64,000 bases of DNA from Omphalotus guepiniiformis (Eukaryota; Basidiomycota; Agaricomycetes; Agaricales; Omphalotaceae): contig JAQOOI010000021.1 of assembly GCA_028554645.1 (NCBI GenBank), positions 2,418,001 through 2,482,000 on the forward strand. Reading direction: 5' to 3'. The notes below the pieces were generated by a model, which ran no database searches, had not been told where the DNA came from, and worked only from the letters and a program-made list of their open reading frames with translations. Every line of letters begins with the position of its first letter. The first letter of the stretch is position 1. A program made the position numbers and the translations under genes. This document shows, one piece after another, positions 11,654-23,971 of this stretch.

Positions 11654-12232
11654 ATGCCATCTCGATCTTCAGCAGCCTCTGTCGACGACGACTATCCCTC
11701 GCTCCTGTGGATAACGTATGCTTTTACTTCCGTGTCTCTGCTCATGCTCATGACAAGAACATTCGCAGAGTTCCACCCGTTCTTTTACTCTCTGCATATC
11801 TTATTCGAAAATGGTACTTGGCTCGGAGACTCAGGGTACATGGGATAGGCAAAGGAGGTGCGTGAAATGCCTGTTTAATTTTGACTCAAGAAGCTGAATT
11901 TAAGATGGATAGCACCTGGCTTCCAAACGAACGTCCGTAGGATACGTGTCACACCCGAAATCGCAGCGCGTCTTAGAAGAGGAGAGGAAGTTAGTCCGGA
12001 AGAGATAGCTGCTGCTGCTGCGAAGATGGAGGAGGAGGAAAGACGACGAAGCGAAACCTCTAGCGAAGCTGAGGGTGAATCTTCGGGTTCTGCATCTAAA
12101 TCTACTCCTAAATCCACGTCCAAAAGAAACGACAAAGTCAAAGTCAAAGAATCCCCTACGGAACCCGTAAACGAATGGCTTCCTGACTCAATAACGGCTC
12201 CTAAAAAGCGTTCTAAAGGTAAACGAAGATAG
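11654..12232 (+). CDS. Small single-pass membrane protein
   Basis: I did not recognise the family. The exon chain 11654-11715, 11769-11857 and 11913-12232 closes in phase to give 156 residues. The N-terminus (MPSRSSAASVDDDYPS) leads into one membrane helix at about residues 17-35 (LLWITVPPVLLLSAYLI). A basic stretch RKWYLARRLR follows, then RRIRVTPEIAARLRRGEEV and SPEEIAAAAAKMEEEERRR, a Ser/Lys-rich linker, and a basic tail ending KKRSKGKRR. This order suggests a membrane anchor with a cytosolic charged helix, perhaps in the ER. The TPEIAARLRRGEEVSPEEI segment looks like a conserved core. The reading-through frame at 11654-11848 is an artefact of not splicing. Confidence 0.7.
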
Positions 12233-12949
12233 GGTCCCCACCGAGGGGGCACAGTCGTTCCCGTTCCTTCGCAAATAAATGAAAAATCGCACGATATGGT
12301 TACGCGGCACGCCTAGGGGAGGAAGGTCCTGGAGGGTCCCTATATTTCTCATATGTATTTGTAGGCTCCAACGCTAATTACATCTCTATTCGCACGCATT
12401 GCGCAAGTACGACTCCTTCTCGTGTTACTCCGATCCCCAGACACAGCAGGTTCCCCCACGGGTACAATATTGTCGTGAAAACTGCACGCTTTTTTTGGTC
12501 GTCATGGACTCCGTTCCGGTTAATTTCGTCGATCACGAATTGGTGCATCAGGATGGATGGATGGTTAGGGATTCCTCTCCAGTCAGAGGTTTAATAGGGC
12601 TTAATTCTCAACCTGCGGACCCAACGCTTTGTCTTCTATCACGAAACCTCGTTTTCATGGTTGTCGAGTCGAGTCGAGTCGACGAGCCCCACTCACCACA
12701 AAACCGAAAACGCTCTCACGCTCATACTCTTCTTATTCACGAGCATATGGAACAATCCCAACGCCTTGGAGACTGTAGGAAAACGATGCTATACTGTTGG
12801 GGAAAGATTTACCTCCCGGTTTTCCTACCGGCGTAAAGGGCCCCGGACTCTCTCATTGTCAATTGAAAAAGGGCTGCGCGCTCATAAGTATGAGAAGGGA
12901 GGTCTGATTGTTTCCCTGTTCCCTGTTCCTCAGTTACGAGTACTGCACG
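12233..12949. other. Intergenic region
   Basis: Spacer between the small membrane-protein gene and the PEBP-like gene, both on the plus strand. It includes a GAGTC-rich short repeat near 12664-12680. Open frames here carry no motifs. The PEBP promoter should lie in the last few hundred bases. Confidence 0.4.
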
Positions 12950-13887
12950 ATGCATTTCTCTTTCTCTTTCTCTGCCCTCGCTTGCTTACTCCCTCTCATC
13001 TCGTTTGTCAAAACTCAGGATACGAGCTTGGATACTGTCGTAGCAGCTTTTGAAGCTGCTAATGTCAGTTCATATCATATCTTCAAGAGTTCTAACCATT
13101 GCTTACTGAGATTGACTGACTGACTGCCACACACCCACACAGATTCCGGAGGATATACAGATTACCTTTGATCCTACTGTTCTCTTCGAAGTCACCTTCC
13201 CCGAAACAACCGGGCCAGACATAACACTCAATGCGGGTGTAACAGTACCTCGGGATGGTAAGCCTCACCTCACCTCTTCCGTCCTCTTCCGTCCTCCCAA
13301 CCAGCCGCCATGATGACCCTCATCTCATCTTTCTTTCTTTCTTTCCTTTCACATTCCTTCCACCCCCGACAACGAACGAAAACAGACACCGTCGGACCCC
13401 CCACATTCGCCATATCCAGCACCGCAGGGTCCACCGGTCCATTCGTCGTCTCAGCCGTCGACCCAGACGCACCAACCCCACAAGATCCCACCGAAGCTCA
13501 AATCCGACACTTCCTAGGATCAAACTTTTTCATCTCATCTTCATCTTCCAACACCAATAGCGGCCCTGCGCTCTTAACAAACACGACTCCAGCTTTATCA
13601 GACTTTTTACAGCCTTCGCCTCCTGCTGGGTCGCCTGCGCATCGGTGAGTTAGATAATTAGTATTACGCACCCCCCTGGAGGATATGCTTAGTGCATTTT
13701 GTTTCCTATTTCTAGGTACATCTTCCTTTTGTTTAACCAACCAGAAGGGTTCAATGAACAAACTTTGGTCAATGCATCCACGTCGATCGCGAATTTTAAT
13801 ATTAGCGCTTTTGCACTTGCCACTGGACTTGGAAATCCTATTGCGGGTACATTTATGATGGTCGCTCCTGATAGTTCGACGGCTTGA
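12950..13887 (+). CDS. Secreted PEBP-like protein
   Basis: A phosphatidylethanolamine-binding-protein fold protein of 219 residues, encoded by exons 12950-13063, 13143-13257, 13386-13644 and 13716-13887 (660 nt, in phase). Residues 1-22 are a clear signal peptide (FSFSALACLLPLISF core), so it is probably secreted or vacuolar. Family marks are DPDAPTPQDP (the DPDxP ligand loop), RHFLGSNF (the HxxGxNF block) and PPAGSPAHRYIFLLFNQP (the GxHRY block). A Ser/Asn-rich insert follows NFFISS. The C-terminus ends PIAGTFMMVAPDSSTA. Fungal secreted PEBP proteins resemble carboxypeptidase Y inhibitors, but the ligand or target is not evident here. Confidence 0.9.
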
Positions 13888-14225
13888 TGAAGATGAAGGG
13901 AAATTGCTTGCAGTGCGAGGTATTCGATGTATTGATATATTGGGTGTGATTGTTGAATGCAATGTGTTGAACATGATGCACCAGTTGTTCATTGAAATAA
14001 AGAATGTGTGTAAGTTACCGACTTCCAGCTTGAGCAACATCGCCTGCGACACCTTTCATGCTGGGCTCTAGTTAATTTAGGGCTACGTGATCTTTTGATT
14101 GCATGTCAAGTAAATACACAGGGTCAGTCGGCGTCGGAAATCTATACGAAAGCGAAAACACTCTAACAATGATACCAATGATACATATAAAAGGAGAAAC
14201 CATCTAGTAAAACAAGTAAAACAAT
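13888..14225. other. Convergent intergenic region
   Basis: Short spacer between the 3' ends of the PEBP-like gene and the MFS transporter gene. An AATAAA motif at about 13997 fits a polyadenylation signal for the PEBP gene. Nothing else seen. Confidence 0.4.
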
Positions 14226-16631
14226 CTATTTTGCATCCCTCGCCTCTCTCTCTTCAGCCTCTGCTCTCCACTTCTCACCTTTTTGCATAACAAGTATGAT
14301 AAGTAACCCACTCAACACCATCAAAAAAGCCATTATCGTGTACATCCAGCCTGTTTTTTCAAGTTTTCAGCGCGGTGCGATATGTAGCAAAGAACATTTG
14401 ATCAAGGTATCAAAGCAAGACTCACCATCGCCTAGACCGTCCTAAGAGTAAAAAGGTTAGGTATGAACAAGTTGAATACAATGTCTGCATGTCACATACC
14501 TGCATCGGCACCGCAATTTCTTCAAAGATGAACGCAAACACACCTCTAAAACAGCTGTTCAAAGCTACAGCAGTAGAAGAACGTCCAACATTCGAATCTA
14601 CAATATAAGCCAATGTACTCGAGTATATAAAACTTGAAATCCATCCAACAATGAATAAATGCGTTGCTCGGACGAGGCGAGAGAGGCTATGTACTCACAT
14701 CGAGAAGAATCCACACGCAAAGAGCATAACGCACAATCCCGCAATATGAACGTGTTCTTGGGAAACCCAAGCAAAACCAACGACACATAGTGGAAATATA
14801 ACAAGACCATGGAGAGTACTCTTCAGGCGCATCTTTGAAACCAGAAACCAAAACCCAACGGGCGAATAAGCGTTGAAGATTAAGGATTAGGAGGCTCTTT
14901 CGTAGACACGTACCTCGGGATAACTTTTACCTCCATTCTTGGCCTTGAGTCGAGCTAGTTGATAATCAGACCAGGCACCCCCGAGGATACTTCCGGCAAT
15001 GCTCCCGACATAGTACCGATTCTCAGTATGTCCAGCCAGCGAGCGACAGAATGATGATACACACCGACACCGTAAGACAAAAGAACGAGACCGATCTTCA
15101 GCGGACTATATCCGTAAAAGTTACCAAGAGTTCGGGATGTAGTATACACGATAATAAATGCGAAAGCAAATAGCAATCCTAAATCCAATGCAATTTCAGA
15201 ATAGAGCATTTGAATTCCCAACCAGGGGGTACACATACCTGATGCCACCAGCATTGCGAGATTATACACACGACGAATAACAGTTATCATAGGCTTGAGG
15301 GGATTGATATCCATTAAAGTCAGCTTGATCTCTGGAATCGCAACCTTTTCCGCATTCTGCTTTTCAACATCACACTCTTTTCCATCCTCCACCGCCTCAG
15401 CCTCAGCCCCCGGCACCTCAGCCTGACGAATCTTCTCCGAATCAATATCTAAATCCGACTTGTTCAGCTTACCCTCTCTCAACCTAGCCTTCAAAGCATT
15501 CTGATACGTTATACTGCGTTCTCGACGAAAGGTGTCTTTGAAAAATAGTAGGAAAGACAACATTACGATTCCGGAGACTATAGCGAGAAAGTAGAAGGGA
15601 CCACGCCATGTAAATGCAGTTGTGAGACCACCACCAAGTATTGGTCCGAGGGAAGGTCCGAGGAGAGGTGCGATGTAGTAAACACCCATCTAAATTATCG
15701 GAATGGTTAGCATGAAAGCAATCTGAGAGAAGGAGATGTGAGGCAGGCTACTTTGCGTCCTCGTTCTTCGGGGTCGAAAATATCCGCTAACGTCGCGGCA
15801 CCGATGCTCATAACGGCGCTGGACCTGTACAAGGGGATCCAAAAATCATGACATCAGTGAAAAGATGTATTATGTAAGGAGATAGGGTACTTACCCCGCG
15901 GCCTGGAGGCAACGAAAACCAATAACCCTAGATAAACTACGCGTAAGTATCATTATCATGGACAACGTCAATTGACGCGTACAATCCAATTGTCTTGCTC
16001 GATGCCACCACAATGGAACCTATAGTGAATATCGCAAGAGAAACGACGTATACGACCTTTTATCGTCCTCCGTCAGAACTCGTCGAAGTTACTGTGGGGC
16101 AAATCAATATACCTTTCTCCCTTTAACCTCACTGACAGCGCTCCATATCAAAGGTATCGATCCTTGAAAAAGAATAAACAACGACATGCTCAAACTGATT
16201 TGAGCAGCAGTCGCCGGTAAATCCACTTCCATCTGTTCAATCGAAGCTACCAGTGCCACATGCAAATACAAAATTCAAATAACATATACATCAATTTCTA
16301 GCATCCCCCATACAAATAATAAACAACTCACGATTTTGTATATTCGCAGCCAGACCCGCAATCATAGAACCAAAAGCAACCTGTAATAACACAAAATTCT
16401 GCGCGGCAAGGAGTTTAGGAGCTTAGGCCGAGAGGTACCATAAGCAACGTGCGCGTTTCTTACTTTGCGAAAAGGCGACCACTTCCTAGGATCATTCGCA
16501 ACAGGCATATGTTCAATATCATACGCGACCGTTTCTGCTTGTCCAATCGTAGCAGCATCATCCACCGTCGACTGAGTCTCTGGGTCTGGTGAAGACGCCC
16601 CAGAGGGATACGTCGATGGGTTAACGGACAT
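14226..16631 (-). CDS. MFS drug:H+ antiporter, DHA1 type
   Basis: A multi-exon major facilitator transporter. It opens MSVNPSTYPSGAS and has DPRKWSPFRK just before the first helix, a common fungal DHA1 signature. The longest exon (about 15689-14955) contains MGVYYIAPLLGPSLGPILGG, the antiporter motif C typical of drug:H+ exporters, and FTWRGPFYFLAI, followed by a long charged central loop (about residues 250-320, rich in Glu and Lys) and then PLKPMITVIRR before the second half. The last exon gives GWMYTIMAFLMVLSGLLIILV and a basic/acidic tail ending REARDAK with the stop at 14226. The product probably exports small toxic or secondary metabolites across the plasma membrane. Exon borders in 15700-16350 were not all resolved. 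Confidence 0.82.
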
Positions 16632-17193
16632 CGCAGGGAGAAGAAGAGATGGGAATTCGTAAATCGTTAAAAGTCGTAACTGACGAATAGAACGCTCAGG
16701 AATTTAGTGCAGTGCCGATGACTCGAAAGAATTGTGGGCACACTTATATATCACCCCTTGACCATCGCACTGTGCACACAAGGGCTATTTTACTCCTTTC
16801 GCCCGAAAAAACCGACTCGGTCCGGTCCGTTCCACATGGCCTATTGACTGACTGCTTCATCCTTACACCGAAGTTAAACGTCAGTTAAATGGGGATACGC
16901 CGCGACGATACAGCATGGATGGAAAGAAGAAGGAAGAATAAACGCGTTCAAAACCCTTAGTCTGGGCCAGTTATCCGCGCATTCTTACACATAATACCAC
17001 CTATGGTAGAGGTCGGAGTGAGGAGCCAACTAAATTGGTTACGCGCCTTTTAGACGTCAAAGTCGTGTTTGCAAACAAAAAGGTCACACGACGTCGAGAG
17101 GTGCGCCACTTCATATCATTGCAACAACCAATGGCAAATATGATGATACATACCTACATACCTCTCTACTGTGCCCCATGTACTGAACATGAG
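16632..17193. other. MFS promoter region
   Basis: Stretch between the MFS start and the 3' end of RRP6, both minus strand. It should carry the MFS promoter and the RRP6 terminator. Short open frames only. Confidence 0.4.
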
Positions 17194-20100
17194 CTACTTG
17201 AATGTATGAGATTTATTGCCGCTCTTGAGCTCACTGTAAGCTTTCGGAGGTGCAGGGAAATCACCATAAAATCCGCCTGGGAAGAAAATTTTCATGCCAT
17301 GAGTTCATCACCATCACAAAACAGGCGCAAAAATAGAGGAAACAAAAATACCATACATACCTTTCACCTGCTTGGCCTTCTTCGTCTTTGGTAGCCTACT
17401 TTCCTCTGCAGTAGTCGAAACTACATCAAGTATACTTGGCGCAGACTCAAAATCAAAAGGCTCAACCTCCACCTCCACCTCCACTTCTTCTTCTTCTCCT
17501 TCCTTCCGAGATCTACCCTTAACCACCTTCGCTTTCGTCTCGGCTTTGGTTCTCTTCGCACTCGGCGATTTGTTCCCATTCCCATCAGCCGTCGGCTCAC
17601 CAGCCTCGATTCCATTTCCGCTCCCAGTTACCTTTGCTCGTTTACGTTTCTTCTGCCTCGCCTGACCCACTACAATGATAGAATCATCGGCCGTAGGGGT
17701 AGAGCCAATACCGTTACTGGTACTGGTATGATCTGCTGCTACTGCTCGCTGCCTTTGAGATGCAGGAATGAACGGCATTTCCACCTGTACGCTAGGCGGC
17801 AAAATACGCTCCTCCGTCTGCTCAGTTGCAGCAGCAGCATTATGTTCCTGTTTCACGACCTGTTCAGAGTGAGAATGAGTACTCCGCCAGCACCACGCAT
17901 TCATTTCCAACCCCTCGGAAGGATAGAATAGAATAGAAAACTTTACGTGCCTTGGACACGGAGAGTATACTAGGTGCAATCACCAAATTGCTGTGTATAC
18001 GAGCTACAACCTCACTGAAACTCTTGCCAGCGCTATCATGAGTAGCCTATATCGCGTTCAATAGCAGTAATGTCGCAAAAGATAAGAGATTACAATTATT
18101 TTTGGTTAGAACATGCTCAGTTAATACAGATATAAAGATACGCTTACCGTTAACGTAGACGATATCTTCGTACTTCCAAACAGCATACTCCTAGGAGCCA
18201 TAAGCCTCGGATACGAATTCGGCTGATGCACTTTTCGAGATACATCTGAACCAACACCTGCAGATGAAGGCCCAAATAGCGATGAACTAGACGTGCTAGG
18301 TACAGATTTTCTAGATCCCGGATCTAAATCAGGTCAAAGTCAAAAATGAAGAGAGCTAAAAGGCAAAAAAGGAGCTTCTTACCCAATGCCCATAACGAAG
18401 GCGAGGCTGACGCCAAGACTTCTTTGTTGACAGGCTCTTCCGGCTTGTCCTGTTCTCCCGGTGTACTCGTATCAGATGTAGGCGTACTATCAACGACCAT
18501 AGCATCCACTTGCGGTTCCGCAGGACCTGCCTCCGAATCAGGAGCCAGATGCGCTCTGACACCCTCGCGTATGACATCCAACAATTCCTTAGCCCTCCTC
18601 CTTAGGACAGGCGGTACGGAATGAAATATCCTCAGCATCGCGGGCATATCAGCAGGTGGCTGCTCTGCCAGTTGAAAGATGTAGTGATTAGGTAGGACAT
18701 ATCTTCAAAAAAAAAACGACACCCCGTCTATGCGTCAACGATCCATGCCCTCCGCAGCAATACACAAATCAAATACCCACCTCGTACTTTCATCCTCCTC
18801 TCTCGCAACCTTATCTCTCCACACATGAACCCTCTTATAAACCTCCCTCTGCATCCCAGGAATCCCAACGCTACTCGCACTAGCAAGAAACGCAAACTTA
18901 TTCCACTTCTTCGCAAGCGTATCCCAGCCTGCACTACCACTCCCGCCTTCAGCATCATACACATCTTTTTCATAAACACGAAGAGCCGTCTCTTCAGATC
19001 GAGCAAGGACTTCGCGGACAAGACTCGCGGTTTCTGACGTAGATGAAGGGGTTTCACCTGCTATTGTGCCAGAGGGGATCGTTCGCTCCTGCTCCTTGTC
19101 ATCAAGGTCCATACTTGGTGGTGGTGATTGGGTCCGCGCACGGTCGAGGAGAGCATTCCGGAGATTGTCGTAGATGTACAACAAAAAATGGGTATCGGAA
19201 CGGGCATAATCGAGCATTTCTTCAGGTAGCGGTCTGTGTAGCATATATTCAGAGATAGTCCAAGAAAGACCAGGCAGACGTACCGTATTCTCCAATCAGC
19301 TAACTGGTAGCGTTTATCAGGTGTAAAGTCGCAATACATTTCCAAAAGATTCGCCAGCCCATGCCGCGGAAAGCCTGTGTTTATTGAGCCTTTATTCACA
19401 TCACAGCAAAACGGCGTGCATACCCAAAACTTTTGAAGCATGGAACGTGTCAAACAAGTTCACAATATACAAATTAAGATCTTGCTGCAGCCAAACGATG
19501 TCACTTTCTGCCCCATGGAAAACCTTTGTACCCCGAACGCGCGTATTGTCAGCATAGAAAGCCAGGGGACAGCAAAAAGTAAATCACACACCTTCACGAT
19601 CTTGGGATCAGTAAACACTTGATTCAAAATCGCCAGCTCCTCTCGTAACAACAAAAGATCCACGATCCAATCCTGCTCCCGCGTACTAACTTGCATAAGA
19701 CACAAAAACCCAACATAGCTGCGATAATCATGATGCTCCAAATCCACCGCAATCTCAGTCGCTTTCCGTAGCTCGTCCACCATGGCTTCTAGATCCGCTG
19801 AGTTCGCAACCCATTTGAGTGTAGTTGATTCAAATGGCGTTGGGGGTATCGGAGGGGCAGACCGAAACATGTGTGAAGGGTAAGGTATATGGGTGATTTC
19901 GTATCTGTAGGGGTGGTATTGACTAGGCCGACTATCAGACGAGTCGTCGTGGAGATTATATCCGAGCGGTACTTGGGCGTTGTATTTGTGAGGTAGGTTG
20001 GGGTACCAGGGCGCGTCACTGTTATCGACTTTAGTCTTGAACTTCAGCTGAGGTTTTGCTAGATGTGAAGCATGTTGGAGCGAATAGTCCAATTTTCCTT

Positions 20101-20616
20101 TCCCTTTTGGTTTTTGCTACAAAGAAACTTAGAGAAAATAATGTAATAAAGGGCGTTAACATACGATTTTGGCGGATTTCATATTAATCGCAATAGCAGG
20201 GGCTTTATTCCGTCCCAGGAATTCATCCAAACTCATGTCCTGCACAGAAATTTCAGCTCCCACTTTATTCAAATGTTAAAGATAACACGCACAGTTCGTT
20301 CCATCATCCCGTCCATTGAATCCACGACAAGAGCATCAAATTTATCCACAACATCTTCTTCGCTCTCAAGCTTCCCTCTGCCTTTTCCCGACGCACTAGT
20401 AGTACCCACAAGGGCAAGAATATTATTCGTTATCTCCAATACTCTGGAGGAGAAAGCATCGAGGTCCTTTGCGAAATCCACATCCATAGAACGGTGGAAC
20501 GTGATATCGGAGGGTAACAGCATCGAGTTCCTGGTGGCCTTTAATGCGGATCCTTGTAGCTGTGAGTTAAATTCATCGAAAGATGCAGAAGATACGACAT
20601 CATTAGAAGAAGCCAT
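17194..20616 (-). CDS. RRP6: Nuclear exosome 3'-5' exonuclease Rrp6/EXOSC10
   Basis: The catalytic nuclear subunit of the RNA exosome, which trims rRNA, snoRNA and aberrant nuclear RNA. The N-terminal part ([13 protein letters not shown], about residues 1-110) matches the PMC2NT domain that binds Rrp47. The DEDD-Y exonuclease has [13 protein letters not shown] (DxE), then a spliced [11 protein letters not shown] block, [12 protein letters not shown], and [13 protein letters not shown] with the catalytic Tyr and Asp. An HRDC-like part follows (FAFLASASS, then IPGMQREVY). The C-terminal third is low-complexity and Lys-rich ([20 protein letters not shown]), fitting nuclear localisation. The last exon gives [20 protein letters not shown] and ends SHTFK, a typical Rrp6 end, with the stop at 17194. 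At least eight short introns are present. Confidence 0.93.
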
Positions 20617-20931
20617 GGTTGTTTTTGTCTTGCCAGGAGCTTGTCTCCAGGTCGAAATGGTGGTCGACGCGTGAAAATAAAATAGGACACGTGACTGCTT
20701 AGACTCAGCTTGGACCGACTTCTGAGTCCAAGTTCAACCGCAAAAAATGGGATGGAATTCAATTATACAACGTTCAGGTGCGTGTGTCTCATCAATACTC
20801 GAAAGCATCATCAAACTGACTGTATCATGGCTGCGAAGTTTTCAGGGGACGCTACTAGTAGCAGTCAAAGATCTCAGGAGTACAGCAGTTAATCGAGAAG
20901 TAACAACAGTTGAACGAAGAGCTTTAAATTA
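20617..20931. other. RRP6 promoter region
   Basis: About 300 bp between the RRP6 start and the 3' end of the monooxygenase copy A. It holds the RRP6 promoter. A plus-strand frame reaching from here into the monooxygenase has no motifs. Confidence 0.4.
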
Positions 20932-22702
20932 TTATCCTCGAGTATCAACACTCGACAAAACAAATCCTTCATATCCCTTCTCCTCATTCTCCCTACAAAG
21001 CGAATCATACGAATTAACACCAAGGAAATTAAGAGGCTCCACCACCTTTCCAGGTACATTACCACCATTATACCAAGACCTCGTCTCATTAAACAGTGTA
21101 TAAGAGTTGACATCCAACACCAGTTTCCTCCACTTCTCCTCAGCTTCTCTCGTAGCTTCGATACGCGTAAGACGATGATTAACCATATGTTCAACGCAGT
21201 GACTGATCCACCCGCTTTGAATTTCCTGCGCTCATAGAAAAGTACGACGTGAGAGAAGAACCAAAAGAAACAAGCAAAAAGGACATACAGTGCACGTCGG
21301 ACCATTCCCAAACCCCGTAGGCGCTTGCGGTCCATATATAAAGAACATATTCGGAAATCCAGAGGTCGTCATACCCAAATGTGTATAAACTCCCCCCACC
21401 CACTTCTCACTAATCGTACTCCCATCTATTCCCCGAATATCAATCTGTGTCAAACCCCCCGTAATAGCATCAAAACCCGTAGCCAACACAATAACATCGA
21501 GTTCATATTCCACCCCATCAGTCGTAACGACACCCTTAGGTGTTATCCTCTCAATCGGCGACTGCTTGATATCGACCAAATCGACATTAGGCTGGTTGAA
21601 AACCTCGTAGTATCGTTGTTCCAACGCCGCACGCTTCGCACCGAATGGATGGGGCGCAACGGTTGGGGCAAGTTTTTGCAGTATCTCTGGATTTTTCACC
21701 CTCTCCTTCACCTTCTCTCTCCAGAACGCATAAACCTCGTCATTGGCATCTTGATTAACGAAGATATCTTGGTAATTCGCGAGAATATAACGGAAGCCAC
21801 CTTGAGCCCATAGATCTTCCCAAAGCAGATGCCTCTCTTCTGGGGTAGTAGAAGACAGACTCTTGGGATAGGCATCGTACGAGATACCGACTACAATCGT
21901 TGAATTAGCATCACGGGTAGACGATGGAATAAAACCAGGCTATCCACATACAGAACGTTTGCTTTCTCCGTCGGTATATCCAAGGGTACGTCGCCTTCAT
22001 TTTCGTCTCTTCGGCATCGTCTATCTTTTCCTGTTGCATAGCAATGGCAATGTTGGGGGTGCGCTGAAACACCGTGAGGTGTTCCACCACCGGCCCAGCC
22101 TCTTGAATCACTTGAACACCACTTGCACCTGTACCAACCACACCCACACGCTTCCCCTTCAAATCAACTCCACTTTGAGGCCAAAGCGCGGTATGATGAC
22201 AGATACCTTCGAAACTCTCCAACCCCGCAACGTCCGGAATATAAGGCTTAGACGCGAACCCAACCGCAAGCACAAGAAACCGCGACATAACCACCGTCCC
22301 ATCCTCCGCAGTAACCAACCACCGATCTACACTCGTTTCAAATCTCGCAGCAACAACACGTTTGTTGAAGTACACATCCTTCTTCACGTCAAATTTCCTA
22401 TCCACAAATTCAAAATACCTCCTGATTTCCTCCCGGCCTGGGTAGCACTCTGACCACTTCCAGTCCTTCCACAGATCCTCATGGGAAAATCCATACTCCG
22501 GTACACGGGAATCAACTCGAGCACCTGGATAGCAATTCCAGTACTATATTCCCCCTAGGTCGTTCCCTGCCTCGAATATCTTGACGGAATAACCGAGCTT
22601 GCGAAAGTTTTGAAGCGTGTCGATTCCACCGAAACCGCCGCCTACGATGAGCACGTCAAGCTCAATCTCCAGTTCTGAGGACCTAGTATGACTGTCGGAC
22701 AT
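20932..22702 (-). pseudogene. Baeyer-Villiger-type monooxygenase copy A, amber-disrupted
   Basis: A flavin monooxygenase of the cyclohexanone-monooxygenase class. From ATG at 22702 it reads LDVLIVGGGFGGID (FAD-binding GxGxxG), then the conserved GGxWYWN motif with its Trp codon replaced by TAG at 22546-22544, and then continues in the same frame as YWNCYPGARVDS. The fingerprint FEGICHHTALWP (FxGxxxHxxxWP) and the NADPH loop VGVVGTGASGVQ are intact, and three exons carry on to NIPGK-like VPGKVVEPLNFLGV and a C-terminus ending SSVDTRG. Intron 1 is near 21955-21885 and intron 2 near 21290-21230. Apart from the amber codon everything looks complete, so the loss is recent, or the stop is a sequencing error. 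Confidence 0.8.
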
Positions 22703-22809
22703 CGAGGTGAAAGTACGAGATTTCCCAGGTATGCCTCCGAGAGCACCTCTCGTCTTATAGCGACATGTACTGCCGGTGACTCTGAAAAGTGCGCACCATC
22801 AAAACTAGC

Positions 22810-23576
<767 letters not shown>

Positions 23577-23971
23577 GAGTGCAAAGGACTACTTTGTGGG
23601 TAGGTGATGAAGACGATAGCAGCTGTAAGCACAACTTATATACTCACTTCATTCTTTTACATACCTTCTAGCTTATAGAACCGGTATGACAGCGGCGGGC
23701 TGATGATTACTGGGCGGGATGGCTTGGAACGAGTTCAATCGCAAGTAATGGGATGGAATACGGTCTGTGTGTATGACATACTTGAACCCAGAATGATAGA
23801 TTTTGTATGAATGTGACTGTACTATACTACTAGTGTTACAGGACTATTGCAAAAAGTTCACTTTGAGATTTACTGTGAATAATCGAAGGTAATATACTAG
23901 CGACAAACTAGTAAGGTTTGAAGGTATCCGTAGAAATTTCATGATGGGGAGGAGAAACAAAATCAAGATGG
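23577..23971. other. Intergenic region
   Basis: About 400 bp between monooxygenase copy B and the 3' end of the protease gene. AT-rich, no gene seen. Confidence 0.4.

Noticed and set aside
22540..22555. An intron skipping the TAG in monooxygenase copy A
   Set aside because: Conserved motif residues continue in the same frame directly on both sides, leaving no room for an intron.
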